This document shows positions 25,046-34,028 of a DNA stretch of 64,000 nt, one piece after another. The notes beneath the pieces are model-generated. The model had not been told where the DNA came from, did no database searches, and saw nothing but the letters and a program-made list of their open reading frames with translations. How positions within the stretch are numbered: the stretch's first letter is position 1; the number at the start of each line of letters is the position of its first letter. The position numbers were made by a program, and so were the translations under genes. The DNA lies in contig NZ_LMHS01000003.1 in the NCBI RefSeq assembly GCF_001428485.1, positions 558,001 through 622,000 of the forward strand, written 5' to 3'. The DNA is from Microbacterium sp. Root180. GTDB lineage: Bacteria; Actinomycetota; Actinomycetes; Actinomycetales; Microbacteriaceae.

Positions 25046-26200
25046 TCAGCGCAGCGCGATCACGGCCCGGCGGATCGCCTCGCGGTCGGGTTTCCCCGAC
25101 GGCAGCGCCTCGAGCTCATCGACGAGGACGAGCCGGGACGGCCGGGCGTGCGCGCCGATCCCCTCCTTCACGGCGGCACGCGCCTCCTCGAGCTGCACGG
25201 ATTCGCTGCGCCGCAGCGCCTCGCCGCGCGCCGCGACGATGACGGATGCCTCCCCCCAGCGCTCGTCGGGAATCCCCACGACGACGGACGAGGCGAGGCC
25301 CGGTACCGTCCGGACGATCGCCTCCACCCGATCCAGCGACACATTGACCCCGCCCGAGACGATCACGTTGTCGATGCGGCCATGCACCCGGAGGACGCCG
25401 TCGTCGACGAGTCCCGCGTCGCCTGTGCGATACCAGCGCGTGCCGTCGGCGTCGCGGAGGAACGCGGCATCCGTCAGCTCTTCCGACTCCAGGTACCCGT
25501 CGGCCAGCGTCGGGCCCGACACCTGCACCTCGCCGCGCGCGACGCGCAGGGCGACGCCGCGGAGCGGAACGCCGTCGTAGACGCATCCGCCGGACGTCTC
25601 CGTCGAGCCGTAGGTGCGCACGATGCGCGCGCCGGCCGCCTCCGCGCGCTCGAGGGTCGCCGGCGGGAGGGCCTGCCCGCCCACCAGGATCGCTTCGAAG
25701 GATCGCAGCGCCGTCAGGACGGGGGAATCGTGCGCGGCCGCGTCGAGCAGCTTCGCCAGCTGCGCGGGGACGAGTGAGGTGAAGGTCGGGATGCGCCGGC
25801 CGTGCTCGCTCGAGGCCATCATCAGCGCCGTCGCCGCGAACGCCTGCGGCGTGAAGGCACCGGCCATCACTGCCGGCTCGCGGTCGGCCACGATCGAGCG
25901 CACGAGCACCTGGAGCCCCGCGACGTAGGTTGCCGGCAGCGCCAGCAGCCACGCGCCCTCGCCGAGGCGGTCGGCCGTAGCCATCGCGCTCGCCGTGAGT
26001 GCGTCGCGACTGAGCACGACGCTCTTGGGGACGCCGGTCGACCCCGATGTCGTCACGACCACGGCGGTGCCCGCACGCACCTCCGCAGGGAAGGCGCTGA
26101 CGAGGCCCAGGCCGAGCGCGGGCCCCGCGCCGTGCAGGGCCCCGCGCAGCCCTCGGAGGATCTCCCGGGGATCATCGCCGACGACGGGCTCGAGCTTCAT
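25046..26200 (-). CDS. menE: o-Succinylbenzoate-CoA ligase MenE
   Basis: A 384-residue acyl-adenylate-forming enzyme that activates o-succinylbenzoate with ATP and CoA. The P-loop-like motif TTSGSTGVPKSVVLS is near residue 51, YGSTETSGGCVYDG is the adenine-binding region, and RTGDAGLVDDGVLRVHGR with the C-terminal PSGKPDREAIRR lysine completes the signature. It is shorter than typical acyl-CoA ligases, as is usual for actinobacterial MenE. The ATG at 26200 is where homology begins. Confidence 0.92.
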   Translation of the reverse strand: MKLEPVVGDDPREILRGLRGALHGAGPALGLGLVSAFPAEVRAGTAVVVTTSGSTGVPKSVVLSRDALTASAMATADRLGEGAWLLALPATYVAGLQVLVRSIVADREPAVMAGAFTPQAFAATALMMASSEHGRRIPTFTSLVPAQLAKLLDAAAHDSPVLTALRSFEAILVGGQALPPATLERAEAAGARIVRTYGSTETSGGCVYDGVPLRGVALRVARGEVQVSGPTLADGYLESEELTDAAFLRDADGTRWYRTGDAGLVDDGVLRVHGRIDNVIVSGGVNVSLDRVEAIVRTVPGLASSVVVGIPDERWGEASVIVAARGEALRRSESVQLEEARAAVKEGIGAHARPSRLVLVDELEALPSGKPDREAIRRAVIALR

Positions 26201-26212
26201 CGGCAGCCCATT

Positions 26213-26281
26213 GCTTGGCGAGAACGCGCGCATGTCACCGAAGCGCCCTCCGCCAGTGACACAAGTGGGTTCTCGCGAAGC
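26213..26281. repeat. Palindromic element, CGAGAAC family
   Basis: Arms 26213-26225 and 26269-26281 pair over 11 of 13 positions, and TGTCAC/GTGACA pairs inside. The right half GACACAAGTGGGTTCTCG nearly equals that of the element at 2741-2860. It lies between menB and menE on the same strand. Confidence 0.8.
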
Positions 26282-26297
26282 GGGGAGGGGCGCATCG

Positions 26298-27194
26298 TCA
26301 GTAGTGCCACGGATACGGCGACCAGTCGGGGTCGCGCTTCTCGAGGAACGCATCGCGCCCCTCGACCGCCTCGTCGGTGCCGTAGGCGAGCCGCGTCGCC
26401 TCGCCCGCGAACACCTGCTGACCGACCATGCCGTCATCGACGGCGTTGAACGCGAACTTCAGCATGCGGACGGCCGTCGGCGACTTGGTGAGGATCGTGC
26501 GGGCCATGGCGACGGCCTCGCGCTCGAGCTCCGCGTGCGGCACGACCCTGTTGACGGCGCCCATCTCGTAGGCGCGCTGGGCCGAGTACTCCTCGGCGAG
26601 GAAGAAGACCTCGCGCGCGAACTTCTGGCCGATCTGGCGTGCGAAGTACGCCGAGCCGTAGCCGGCGTCGAACGAGCCCACGTCGGCGTCGGTCTGCTTG
26701 AAGCGCCCGTGCTCCGCCGAGGCGATCGACAGGTCGCACACGACGTGCAGCGAGTGACCGCCGCCGGCAGCCCAGCCGGGGATCACCGCGATGACGACCT
26801 TCGGCATGAAGCGGATGAGCCGCTGCACCTCGAGGATGTGCAGCCGGCCGGCGCGCGCCGGATCCGTCACCGCATCCGTCTCGGAATACTTGTAGCCGTC
26901 GCGTCCGCGGATGCGCTGATCGCCGCCCGAGCAGAAGGCCCAGCCGCCGTCCTTCGGGCTCGGGCCGTTGCCGGTGAGGAGCACCACGCCGATGCGCGGA
27001 TCCTGCCGGGCCTGGTCGAGCGCTGTGTAGAGCTCGTCGACAGTGTGCGGGCGGAACGCGTTGCGCACCTCGGGACGATCGAAGGCGATGCGGGCGATGC
27101 GCCCGTCCTTCGACACGTGGGAAGTGATGTCGGTGAACCGGTCGGCGCCGGGCGCCGGCATCCACTCTTCCGCGTCGAAGATCTCAGAGACCAT
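26298..27194 (-). CDS. menB: 1,4-Dihydroxy-2-naphthoyl-CoA synthase MenB
   Basis: A 298-residue crotonase-fold enzyme that closes the second ring of the naphthoquinone. Family features are RIAFDRPEVRNAFRPHTVDEL, FCSGGDQRIRGRDGYKY, the oxyanion-hole VIPGWAAGGGHSLHVVCDL, and DADVGSFDAGYGSAYFARQ. ATG at 27194 follows TATGCT by seven bases; an in-frame ATG four codons upstream is possible. It lies upstream of menE on the same strand, separated by a palindromic element. Confidence 0.95.
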   Translation of the reverse strand: MVSEIFDAEEWMPAPGADRFTDITSHVSKDGRIARIAFDRPEVRNAFRPHTVDELYTALDQARQDPRIGVVLLTGNGPSPKDGGWAFCSGGDQRIRGRDGYKYSETDAVTDPARAGRLHILEVQRLIRFMPKVVIAVIPGWAAGGGHSLHVVCDLSIASAEHGRFKQTDADVGSFDAGYGSAYFARQIGQKFAREVFFLAEEYSAQRAYEMGAVNRVVPHAELEREAVAMARTILTKSPTAVRMLKFAFNAVDDGMVGQQVFAGEATRLAYGTDEAVEGRDAFLEKRDPDWSPYPWHY

Positions 27195-27226
27195 GGCCTC
27201 CAGCATATTCGGGCGGATGCTGCGGC

Positions 27227-28027
27227 TCAGGCCGCGTTCTTCGCGTCGCGCCAGCGCAGCCACGAGCGGATCAGCTCGAAGTCCCAGTCCGGTCCCTGGA
27301 ATCCGAGGGTGAACAGGCGCACGCCGGCGTCGTAGAGCTCATCGGCGACGTCCTCGCCCCGTCTCTGCAGCTCGTTCGAGACGACGAGCCCCGACGTGTC
27401 GCGCTCCTCGCGCTCGGCCCAGCGCTCGATGACCTCGAGCTTGTGCGCCAGCTCGTCGGGGCGCACGAAACTGTGCCAGATGTCGGCGTGGCGGGCGACG
27501 AGCCGCAGCGTCTTCTGCTCCCCCTTGCCGCCGATCATGACCGGGATCTCGCGCGTCGGAGCGGGGTTGAGCTTCGCCCAGCGCTCCTCGATGCGGGCGA
27601 GACCGTCAGCGAGATCGTTCAGTCGTGACCCCGCCGTGCCGAACTCGTAGCCGTACTCGTCGTAGTCCCGCTCGAACCAGCCCGACCCGGTCGCGAAGAT
27701 GAACCGCCCGGTGCCGCCCTTGGCGGAGATGTGGTCGATCGTGCGGGCCATGTCCGCCTGCAGGTCGGGGTTGCGGTAGCTGTTGCAGTTGACGAGGGCG
27801 CCGAACTCGACGCGCTCGGTCTGCTCCGCCCACGCCGCGAGCATCGTCCATGACTCGAAGTGCAGGCCGTCCGGATCGCCGGACAGCGGGAAGAAGTGGT
27901 CCCAGTTGAAGAGGATGTCGACCCCCATCTCCTCGAGCCGCAGCACCGCGTCGCGGAAGGCGGGATAGGGAGCGTGCTGGGGCTGGAGCTGCACGCCGAG
28001 GCGCACCGGAGTGTCGAGGAGAGGCAT
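27227..28027 (-). CDS. LLM-class F420-dependent oxidoreductase
   Basis: A 266-residue luciferase-like TIM-barrel oxidoreductase, probably using coenzyme F420. Family patterns are DILFNWDHFFPL near residue 38, RFIFATGSGWFERDYDEYGY near residue 105 and PVMIGGKGEQKTLRLVARHADIW near residue 165. The substrate is unknown. TAGGCT (28034-28039) lies six bases before the ATG. It sits directly upstream of menB but has its own promoter signal. Confidence 0.88.
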   Translation of the reverse strand: MPLLDTPVRLGVQLQPQHAPYPAFRDAVLRLEEMGVDILFNWDHFFPLSGDPDGLHFESWTMLAAWAEQTERVEFGALVNCNSYRNPDLQADMARTIDHISAKGGTGRFIFATGSGWFERDYDEYGYEFGTAGSRLNDLADGLARIEERWAKLNPAPTREIPVMIGGKGEQKTLRLVARHADIWHSFVRPDELAHKLEVIERWAEREERDTSGLVVSNELQRRGEDVADELYDAGVRLFTLGFQGPDWDFELIRSWLRWRDAKNAA

Positions 28028-28062
28028 GGATTCAGCCTATTTCCGCTCCCACACCGACTGGG

Positions 28063-28126
28063 CCGTTTGTGCGGGCGAATGGCCGGAGCAGCGAGGCGCC
28101 ACGCAGGCATTCGCCCGCACAAACGG
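28063..28126. repeat. Palindromic element, CCGTTTGTGCGGG family, perfect copy
   Basis: Perfect 19 bp arms (28063-28081 and 28108-28126) with a 26 bp loop. It lies 9 bp downstream of the membrane-protein stop and upstream of the LLM oxidoreductase. Arms match 24435-24447 and the units in 20194-20644. Confidence 0.92.
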
Positions 28127-28134
28127 ATTGTGGC

Positions 28135-29097
28135 TCAGGCTCTGCGGGCGCGATAGGCCTTGAGCGCGCCGTCCACGGTGTCCCACACGGCGATGCCGCC
28201 GATGAAGAAGCCGGTGACGATCGATACGATCGCGCCCACTTCGGCGCCCTCCTCGCCGATGATCGTCGGGAAGTACGCGGGATTGATGAGCTCGCCCTGC
28301 ATGAGCAGCCAGATCGCGGGGATCGCGATCGCGGCGTTGAGCACGCCGTTGACCACCGCGAGCCAGGCCGTCCATCGCCCGACGGCGTAGACGGTGATCG
28401 CCAGTGCGGCCTCCAGCGCCATGAGCGCGAACAGGCCCAGGATCCACCCGGGCCACAGGCCGGGCGCGAGGAACGACAGGCCGGGCTGGGTCGGAACGAA
28501 GCCGATGAACAGGTCCCACAGGATCGCGCCCGCCGCGATCACGAGGAACACGAGGGAGGCGACGAGATCGCCCAGTCCGGCTCCTCGAGGGCGCGGCTCG
28601 GGAAGCTGATCGACGGACCATTCCTGGAACGGAAGGGACTTCTCACGGCCCTCGGTGCGCTCGACGACGACGAACACGAGTGTCGTCCAGAACGCCACAT
28701 GCACGCCGACGGTGAGCGCGAGAGGCCAGATCGCGCCCATGATCTGGCCGAAGGACGCGCCGTCGATCACCATGGCGAGCGAGACGCCGAACACGGCGCA
28801 CGGGATCACGATCCACAGCAGGAGCTTCAGCAGGCGCCACCACTGCAGGAAGTAGCGCGGACCCAGAAGCCACAGCGGACGATCCAGGTACCCGGCGGCG
28901 AGCTTGTCGGGGTCGCCGAGGTCGGTGAGCACGGCGCGCTCGGCGGCCTCGGGCGCGTCGCCGGCGGCGACGCGCGCCTCGACCTGGTCGTCGATCGACG
29001 CGCGCAGCTCCGCGGCGAGATCGGCGCGCTGCGCCTCGGGGACGGAGCGCATGGCGGCGTCGACGTAGCGGTCGGCGAGAGTGACGGAAGCGGTCAT
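28135..29097 (-). CDS. Permease-prefix-like membrane protein, PadR-linked (second copy)
   Basis: A 320-residue protein. The first ~85 residues form a soluble helical prefix with DPDKLAAGYLDRP, and about seven predicted helices follow. The architecture is the same as the PadR-linked protein at 17242-18138, but sequence similarity is low. The ATG at 29097 lies one base after the PadR stop (TGACATG), implying coupling. Function unknown; it may respond to membrane stress under PadR control. Confidence 0.78.
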   Translation of the reverse strand: MTASVTLADRYVDAAMRSVPEAQRADLAAELRASIDDQVEARVAAGDAPEAAERAVLTDLGDPDKLAAGYLDRPLWLLGPRYFLQWWRLLKLLLWIVIPCAVFGVSLAMVIDGASFGQIMGAIWPLALTVGVHVAFWTTLVFVVVERTEGREKSLPFQEWSVDQLPEPRPRGAGLGDLVASLVFLVIAAGAILWDLFIGFVPTQPGLSFLAPGLWPGWILGLFALMALEAALAITVYAVGRWTAWLAVVNGVLNAAIAIPAIWLLMQGELINPAYFPTIIGEEGAEVGAIVSIVTGFFIGGIAVWDTVDGALKAYRARRA

Positions 29098-29098
29098 G

Positions 29099-29434
29099 TC
29101 AGTTCTCCTCGGGGAGGGTGCCGATCGCGGTCGCGATGGCGCGGAATTCATCGGTGAGGGTGGCGGCCAGGCGGGTGCCGGCGGCGCTGGTGCGGTAGAA
29201 CTTGCGAGGCCGTGCCTCGTCGGTGTTCCACTCGCTGGTGAGACAGCCCTGCTTCTCGAGGCGGCGCAGCAGCGGATACAGCGTGTTCGCGTCGGTGGGG
29301 AAGCCGCGCTCCCCCAGCTGCTCGAGCAGGCCGTACCCGTAGCCGGGCGCCTCGAGCAGTCGCAGACACGCGAGCACGATCGTGCCGCGCCGCAGCTCCT
29401 GCAGGTGCGTCTCGAGGATCTCGGTTTCGCTCAT
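29099..29434 (-). CDS. PadR-family transcriptional regulator (second copy)
   Basis: A 111-residue winged-helix regulator. The segment RRGTIVLACLRLLEAPGYGYGLLEQL, followed by TDANTLYPLLRRLEKQGCL and ARPRKFYRTSAAGTRLA, fits the PadR DNA-binding domain with a short C-terminal helix. It is the first gene of a two-gene unit with the downstream membrane protein. A TGTGTG-A-CACACA palindrome 15 bases before its start is a likely autoregulatory site. Confidence 0.92.
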   Translation of the reverse strand: MSETEILETHLQELRRGTIVLACLRLLEAPGYGYGLLEQLGERGFPTDANTLYPLLRRLEKQGCLTSEWNTDEARPRKFYRTSAAGTRLAATLTDEFRAIATAIGTLPEEN

Positions 29435-29448
29435 GTCTCACACCATAC

Positions 29449-29461
29449 TGTGTGACACACA
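29449..29461. promoter_or_regulatory. Probable PadR operator
   Basis: Perfect palindrome TGTGTGACACACA immediately upstream of the PadR start, in a locally AT-rich promoter region. A further CACACA-like half-site follows at 29475-29480. Confidence 0.55.
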
Positions 29462-29570
29462 CTATCGTCAATCACACATTGCCGGATGCTGCGCGTTATT
29501 GCCTCACCGGCGTCTCGCCGACGCCGCAAGTCCCTTGAACAGCCCGTACCCGGCCGCGAAGACTCGATCC

Positions 29571-30536
29571 ATGGTTCTCGTCGGCTACCACGCCTCCCAC
29601 GAGCAGCTGCCGCCCAGCGTGCTCCTCCGCTCCGTCGTCGCCGCCGAGCGTGCCGGTTTCGATGCGGCGATGTGCTCGGACCACCTCGCGCCGTGGGGGG
29701 TGCGCCAAGGCGAGTCGGGCTTCGCGTGGTCCTGGCTCGGCGCCGCCCTCGCCTCGACGTCCTTCTCGCTCGGCGTGGTCAACGCTCCGGGACAGCGCTA
29801 CCATCCGGTCGTGATCGCGCAGGCGATCGCCACCCTCGAGGAGATGTTCCCGGGGCGATTCTGGGCCGCCCTCGGCAGTGGGGAGGCGATGAACGAGCAC
29901 GTCACCGCCGACCCCTGGCCCTCGAAGGACCGCCGCAACGCACGCCTCGACGAATCGATGACCGTGATCCGCCGCCTCCTCGCCGGCGAGGAGGTCACGC
30001 ACGACGGCGAAGTCCGCGTCCACCGTGCGCGCGTCTGGTCGCGCCCGGCCACGCCTCCCCCGCTCTTCGGGGCGGCAGTCAGCGCCGAGACCGCCGGGTG
30101 GCTCGCCGGCCGCGTCGACGGCCTCGCGACCGTGGCGCAGTCCCCCGATGTGCTCCGCCGCGTGGTCGAGGCCTACCGGTCGGCAGGAGGCGAGGGACCG
30201 TGCGTGCTCCAGGTGCATCTGTCGCTGGCCGAGACGGATGCCGCGGCCCTCGCACTCGCGAAGGACCAATGGCCGAACGGCCTCATCGGACCGCCGCGCG
30301 CGTGGGACTTCGACCAGCCGGAGGACTTCGACGCCGCCGTCGCGGACCCGGACGAGGCCGAGCTGCGCAAGGCGGTCCTGGTGGACGCGGATGCCGTGGC
30401 GCTCGCCGAGCGCATCGCCGAACTGGTCGGCATCGGGTTCGACCGCGTCTATCTGCACCACGTGGGCAAGGGCCAGGACGCCTTCCTCGCCCGTGCCGCC
30501 GACGAGCTGCTCCCGGCACTGAGGAGGGCGCTGTGA
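29571..30536 (+). CDS. LLM-class flavin oxidoreductase (non-F420, TIGR03885-like)
   Basis: A 321-residue luciferase-like oxidoreductase that resembles the TIGR03885 group, thought to use flavin rather than F420 and often encoded beside a trehalose-synthase-like enzyme; this call is from memory of the family. Features are FDAAMCSDHLAPWG, GVVNAPGQRYHPVVIAQA and FWAALGSGEAMNEHV. AAGACT lies six bases before the ATG at 29571. Its stop overlaps the start of the next gene (GTGA), so the two are coupled. Confidence 0.85.
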   Translation: MVLVGYHASHEQLPPSVLLRSVVAAERAGFDAAMCSDHLAPWGVRQGESGFAWSWLGAALASTSFSLGVVNAPGQRYHPVVIAQAIATLEEMFPGRFWAALGSGEAMNEHVTADPWPSKDRRNARLDESMTVIRRLLAGEEVTHDGEVRVHRARVWSRPATPPPLFGAAVSAETAGWLAGRVDGLATVAQSPDVLRRVVEAYRSAGGEGPCVLQVHLSLAETDAAALALAKDQWPNGLIGPPRAWDFDQPEDFDAAVADPDEAELRKAVLVDADAVALAERIAELVGIGFDRVYLHHVGKGQDAFLARAADELLPALRRAL

Positions 30537-32194
30537 AGATCACCGATACCGGAGACCTGTGGTGGAAGTCCGCGGTCGTCTACTGTCTCGACGTCGAGAC
30601 GTACCTCGATTCCGACGGCGACGGCATCGGCGACCTGACGGGGCTCGGCCGCCGCATCGACTACCTCGCCGACCTCGGGGTCACGTGCCTGTGGCTGATG
30701 CCGTTCTACCCGACGGCCGACCGCGACGACGGCTATGACGTCACCGACTTCTACGGCGTCGATCCCCGCCTCGGCAACCACGGCGATCTCGTCGAGGTCA
30801 TCCGCTCGGCGCGGGATCGCGGCATCCGCGTCATCGTCGACCTCGTGGTCAACCACACCTCCGACAAGCACCCGTGGTTCGTCGCCGCCCGCCGCTCGAA
30901 GACCTCGCCCTACCGCGACTTCTACGTGTGGCGCGACGAGCCGCCGGCGAACAACGTCAACGCGGTGTTCCCCGGCGAGGAGAGCACGCTGTGGGAGCTG
31001 GACGAGAAGACCGGCCAGTACTACCTGCACAGCTTCTACCGCCATCAGCCCGATCTGAACATCGCCAACCCGACCGTGCGGGACGAGATCGCCAAGACGA
31101 TCGGCTTCTGGCTCCAGCTGGGGATCTCGGGCTTCCGCGTCGACGCGGTGCCGTTCCTCCTCGAGGTACCGGAGGGCGCGGACTTCAGCGATCCTCACGA
31201 GTATCTCCGCGACCTTCGGCGCTTCCTCCAGCGCCGGTCGAAGGAGGCCGTCCTGCTGGGCGAGGTGAACCTGCCGTATCGCGACCAGCGGACATACTTC
31301 GGCACGGGCAAGGGCGAAGAGCTGACCCTGCAGTTCGACTTCATCGGCATGCAGGCGCTCTACCTCTCGCTGACGCGCTCCGATCCGCGACCGCTCGCGA
31401 AGGCGCTGCGCGGGCGGCCGGCGATTGCGCCCGAGTCCCAGTGGGCGAACTTCGTGCGCAACCACGACGAGCTGACCCTCGACAAGCTCACCGAGGCCGA
31501 GCGTGAGGAGGTGTTCGCGGCTTTCGCTCCCGACGAGAGCCAGCGCGTGTACGGGCGCGGCATCACGCGGCGCCTCCCGACGATGCTCGGCGGGGATCCG
31601 CGCCGCATCCGCATGGTCTACAGCCTGCTCTTCTCGCTGCCGGGCACCCCGGTGCTGTTCTACGGCGAGGAGATCGGCATGGGCGAGAACCCCGAGATCC
31701 CCGGACGGATGTCGGTGCGCACGCCGATGCAGTGGCACGACGGCCGCAACGGCGGGTTCTCGAGCGCCGCTCCCTCGCGGCTCCCGTCGCTCCCGCCCGA
31801 GGGCGGACACGGGCCGCGGCACGTCAACGCCTCGGACCAGATGAACGACGAGGGCTCGCTCCTGCATTTCATGCGCCGCCTGGCCGCGCGCTACCGCATC
31901 TCGCCCGAGATCGGCTGGGGCGAGCTCGAGATCCTCGAGCACGACGCCCCGGGCGTGCTGGTCCACTCGCTCACCGCCGACGTGGGACGGATGATCGCGT
32001 TCCACAACTTCACCGACGAGCCCCGGGCGGTCCGCATCGCGCTGAGCGACGAGCCCGCGGGGACGGAGCTGAGCGATCTGTTCGGCCCCGGCCGGACACC
32101 GCTCGACGACCGGGGGCGCTTCGAGATCGAGCTTGCGCCCTACGGCTGGTCGTGGCAGCGGCTCTCGCGTCCCGGGGACGGCCGCATCGGCTGA
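30533..32194 (+). CDS. GH13 alpha-amylase family enzyme (trehalose-synthase-like)
   Basis: A 553-residue alpha-amylase-superfamily protein resembling maltose glucosyltransferase/trehalose synthase. It has GDLTGLGRRIDYLADLGVTCLWLMPFYP, DLVVNHTSDKHPWF and the catalytic residues Asp in GISGFRVDAVPF, Glu in VLLGEVNLPYR and Asp in FVRNHDELTLDK. No signal peptide is present. The GTG at 30533 overlaps the LLM stop and has GAGGAGG upstream. The product (maltose to trehalose, or other) is not proven. Confidence 0.88.
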   Translation: MKITDTGDLWWKSAVVYCLDVETYLDSDGDGIGDLTGLGRRIDYLADLGVTCLWLMPFYPTADRDDGYDVTDFYGVDPRLGNHGDLVEVIRSARDRGIRVIVDLVVNHTSDKHPWFVAARRSKTSPYRDFYVWRDEPPANNVNAVFPGEESTLWELDEKTGQYYLHSFYRHQPDLNIANPTVRDEIAKTIGFWLQLGISGFRVDAVPFLLEVPEGADFSDPHEYLRDLRRFLQRRSKEAVLLGEVNLPYRDQRTYFGTGKGEELTLQFDFIGMQALYLSLTRSDPRPLAKALRGRPAIAPESQWANFVRNHDELTLDKLTEAEREEVFAAFAPDESQRVYGRGITRRLPTMLGGDPRRIRMVYSLLFSLPGTPVLFYGEEIGMGENPEIPGRMSVRTPMQWHDGRNGGFSSAAPSRLPSLPPEGGHGPRHVNASDQMNDEGSLLHFMRRLAARYRISPEIGWGELEILEHDAPGVLVHSLTADVGRMIAFHNFTDEPRAVRIALSDEPAGTELSDLFGPGRTPLDDRGRFEIELAPYGWSWQRLSRPGDGRIG

Positions 32195-32301
32195 CGAGAA
32201 GCCGCTGCAGTTCGCTACGGACGCTGCGTCGCGCGACGCCGCGGTCGCCGGAAAGTGTGGCGGTCGGGCGCCGCGGGGGTCGCGGGAGCATGATGGGACG
32301 C

Positions 32302-33300
32302 GTGAGCACCCCCGCACCCCTTCCCCCGCTCGCCGAGCTCCTCGCGTCGGCGCACGTCGTCGCTCTCCCGCTCACGACGCGGTTCCGCGGTGTCGACGTG
32401 CGCGAGGCTGTCGTGTTCGAGGGGCCAGAGGGCTGGACCGAGTTCTCGCCGTTCACCGAGTACGACGATCACGAGGCGGCGATCTGGCTCCTCGCCGCGA
32501 TCGACTTCGGATGGATGCCGCAGCCGGCCCCCGTCCGGTGGGAGGTGCCGGTCAACGCCACGGTGCCGGCGGTGGACGCGGCATCCGTTCCCGCGGTCCT
32601 GGCGCGCTTCGACGGGTGTCGCACTGCGAAGGTCAAGGTGGCCGAACCCGGACAGCGCCTCGCCGACGACATCGCCCGCGTGGCGGCCGTCCGCGCGACG
32701 ATGGGCCCGGAGGGCCGCGTGCGGGTCGACGCCAACGGCGCGTGGAACGTCGACGAGGCCGAGCGGGCGCTGCACGCACTCGCCGAATACGACCTCGAGT
32801 ACGTCGAGCAGCCCTGCGAGACGACCGAGGAGCTCGCCGAGCTGCGGCGCCGGGTGAAGTACATGGACATCCCGATCGCCGCCGACGAGAGCGTGCGCAA
32901 GGCGGCCGACCCGCTCGCCGTCGCGCGCGCCGGCGCGGCGGATCTGATCGTGGTGAAGGCGCAGCCGCTCGGCGGCGTGCGGCGAGCGCTCGAGATCGTG
33001 GCCGAGGCCGGGCTTCCCGCGGTCGTCTCGAGCGCCCTGGACACCTCGATCGGACTGTCGATGGGCGTCGCCCTGGCCGCCGCCCTTCCCGAACTCGACT
33101 ACGACTGCGGGCTCGGCACCGCGTCGCTGTTCACGGCGGATGTCGCGGGCCCCGCACTCGCGCCGGTGAGCGGCATGCTCCCCGTCGGCCGCGTCACGCC
33201 TGATCCGGCGCTCCTCGCGGAGAACGCGGCATCCCCTGAGCGTCGCGACTGGTGGCTCGACCGGATCGCGCGCTGCCACGCGGTGCTCGCGGCGCGCTGA
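32302..33300 (+). CDS. menC: o-Succinylbenzoate synthase MenC
   Basis: A 332-residue enolase-superfamily enzyme that dehydrates SHCHC to o-succinylbenzoate. The catalytic lysines are in KVKVAEPGQ (near residue 112) and VVKAQPLGG; metal ligands are in RVDANGAWNV, EYVEQPC and IAADESVRK. GTG at 32302 is favoured over the ATG pair at 32290/32293 because CATGAT lies seven bases upstream. It is separate from the other men genes and on the opposite strand. Confidence 0.92.
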   Translation: MSTPAPLPPLAELLASAHVVALPLTTRFRGVDVREAVVFEGPEGWTEFSPFTEYDDHEAAIWLLAAIDFGWMPQPAPVRWEVPVNATVPAVDAASVPAVLARFDGCRTAKVKVAEPGQRLADDIARVAAVRATMGPEGRVRVDANGAWNVDEAERALHALAEYDLEYVEQPCETTEELAELRRRVKYMDIPIAADESVRKAADPLAVARAGAADLIVVKAQPLGGVRRALEIVAEAGLPAVVSSALDTSIGLSMGVALAAALPELDYDCGLGTASLFTADVAGPALAPVSGMLPVGRVTPDPALLAENAASPERRDWWLDRIARCHAVLAAR

Positions 33301-33306
33301 GCGTGC

Positions 33307-33951
33307 TCAGGACTGCGGCGGCTCGATGATGAGCTGCGCGACGCGGGCAAGCTCCTCATTGGTGCGACGGCACATCTCGTCGTAGTCGACTCCGGCCATG
33401 ACGGAGCGGACGGCGGCGCCTTCCCACACGGTCAGCATGAGGCGTGCGGCGGCCTCGGAGGGCAGGCGGAAGCGCAGCATGTTCGCGCGCCCGATGTCCT
33501 CGATGATCTGAGCGACGCTCTCGCGCATCTCGTCGTCCTGAGCGAGGTACGCCGAGGCGAGCTCGGGATTGCGCAGCGCGTGGATGCGGATCTCGCTCAT
33601 GAGCAGCACGCCCAGCCGGTCGTCGGCCGACACGTCGAGCGCCTGCTGGATGATCGCGAGCGCGTCGTGGGGAGCGTCTTCGAACGCACCGGAGCGCTCC
33701 AGGTCGCGGACCCGTCCGCGCACGGCGGCGACGCGCTCGCGCGCCACGTTGCCGGCGAGCTCGAGGAAGAGCTCGTCCTTGGTCTCGAAGTTGGAGTAGA
33801 ACGCACCGCGCGTGAAGCCCGCGCGGTCGCAGATGGCTTCGACGGATGCCGCGTCCAGCCCGACCTCGGCGAAGACCTCGGCGGCGGCATCCAGGAGCTT
33901 CTGACGTGTGGCCTCGCGTCTGCGCGAGGTCACGGCGACGGCGTCGGTCAT
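33307..33951 (-). CDS. TetR-family regulator of the MMPL operon
   Basis: A 214-residue repressor. The N-terminal HTH is RQKLLDAAAEVFAEVGLDAASVEAICDRAGFTRGAFYSNFETKDELF (about residues 16-61), and the rest is a ligand-binding helical domain. A GGAGAGGAGG ribosome site precedes the ATG. It is divergent from the MMPL/YhgE operon and two GATAC-N6-GTATC palindromes lie between, so it probably represses the exporter and itself. The inducer is unknown. Confidence 0.92.
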   Translation of the reverse strand: MTDAVAVTSRRREATRQKLLDAAAEVFAEVGLDAASVEAICDRAGFTRGAFYSNFETKDELFLELAGNVARERVAAVRGRVRDLERSGAFEDAPHDALAIIQQALDVSADDRLGVLLMSEIRIHALRNPELASAYLAQDDEMRESVAQIIEDIGRANMLRFRLPSEAAARLMLTVWEGAAVRSVMAGVDYDEMCRRTNEELARVAQLIIEPPQS

Positions 33952-34028
33952 GCGGCCTCCTCTCCCGGCTTGTCAGTCCATGGAAACACACACGGACTAC
34001 ACAGGTTCGAGTCGCGCTCCGGTTCTAC

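Noticed and set aside
29486..30532. A longer GH13 protein starting at 29486
   Set aside because: The upstream part is a frame shadow of the LLM oxidoreductase. The GTG at 30533 has a good ribosome site and overlaps the LLM stop.
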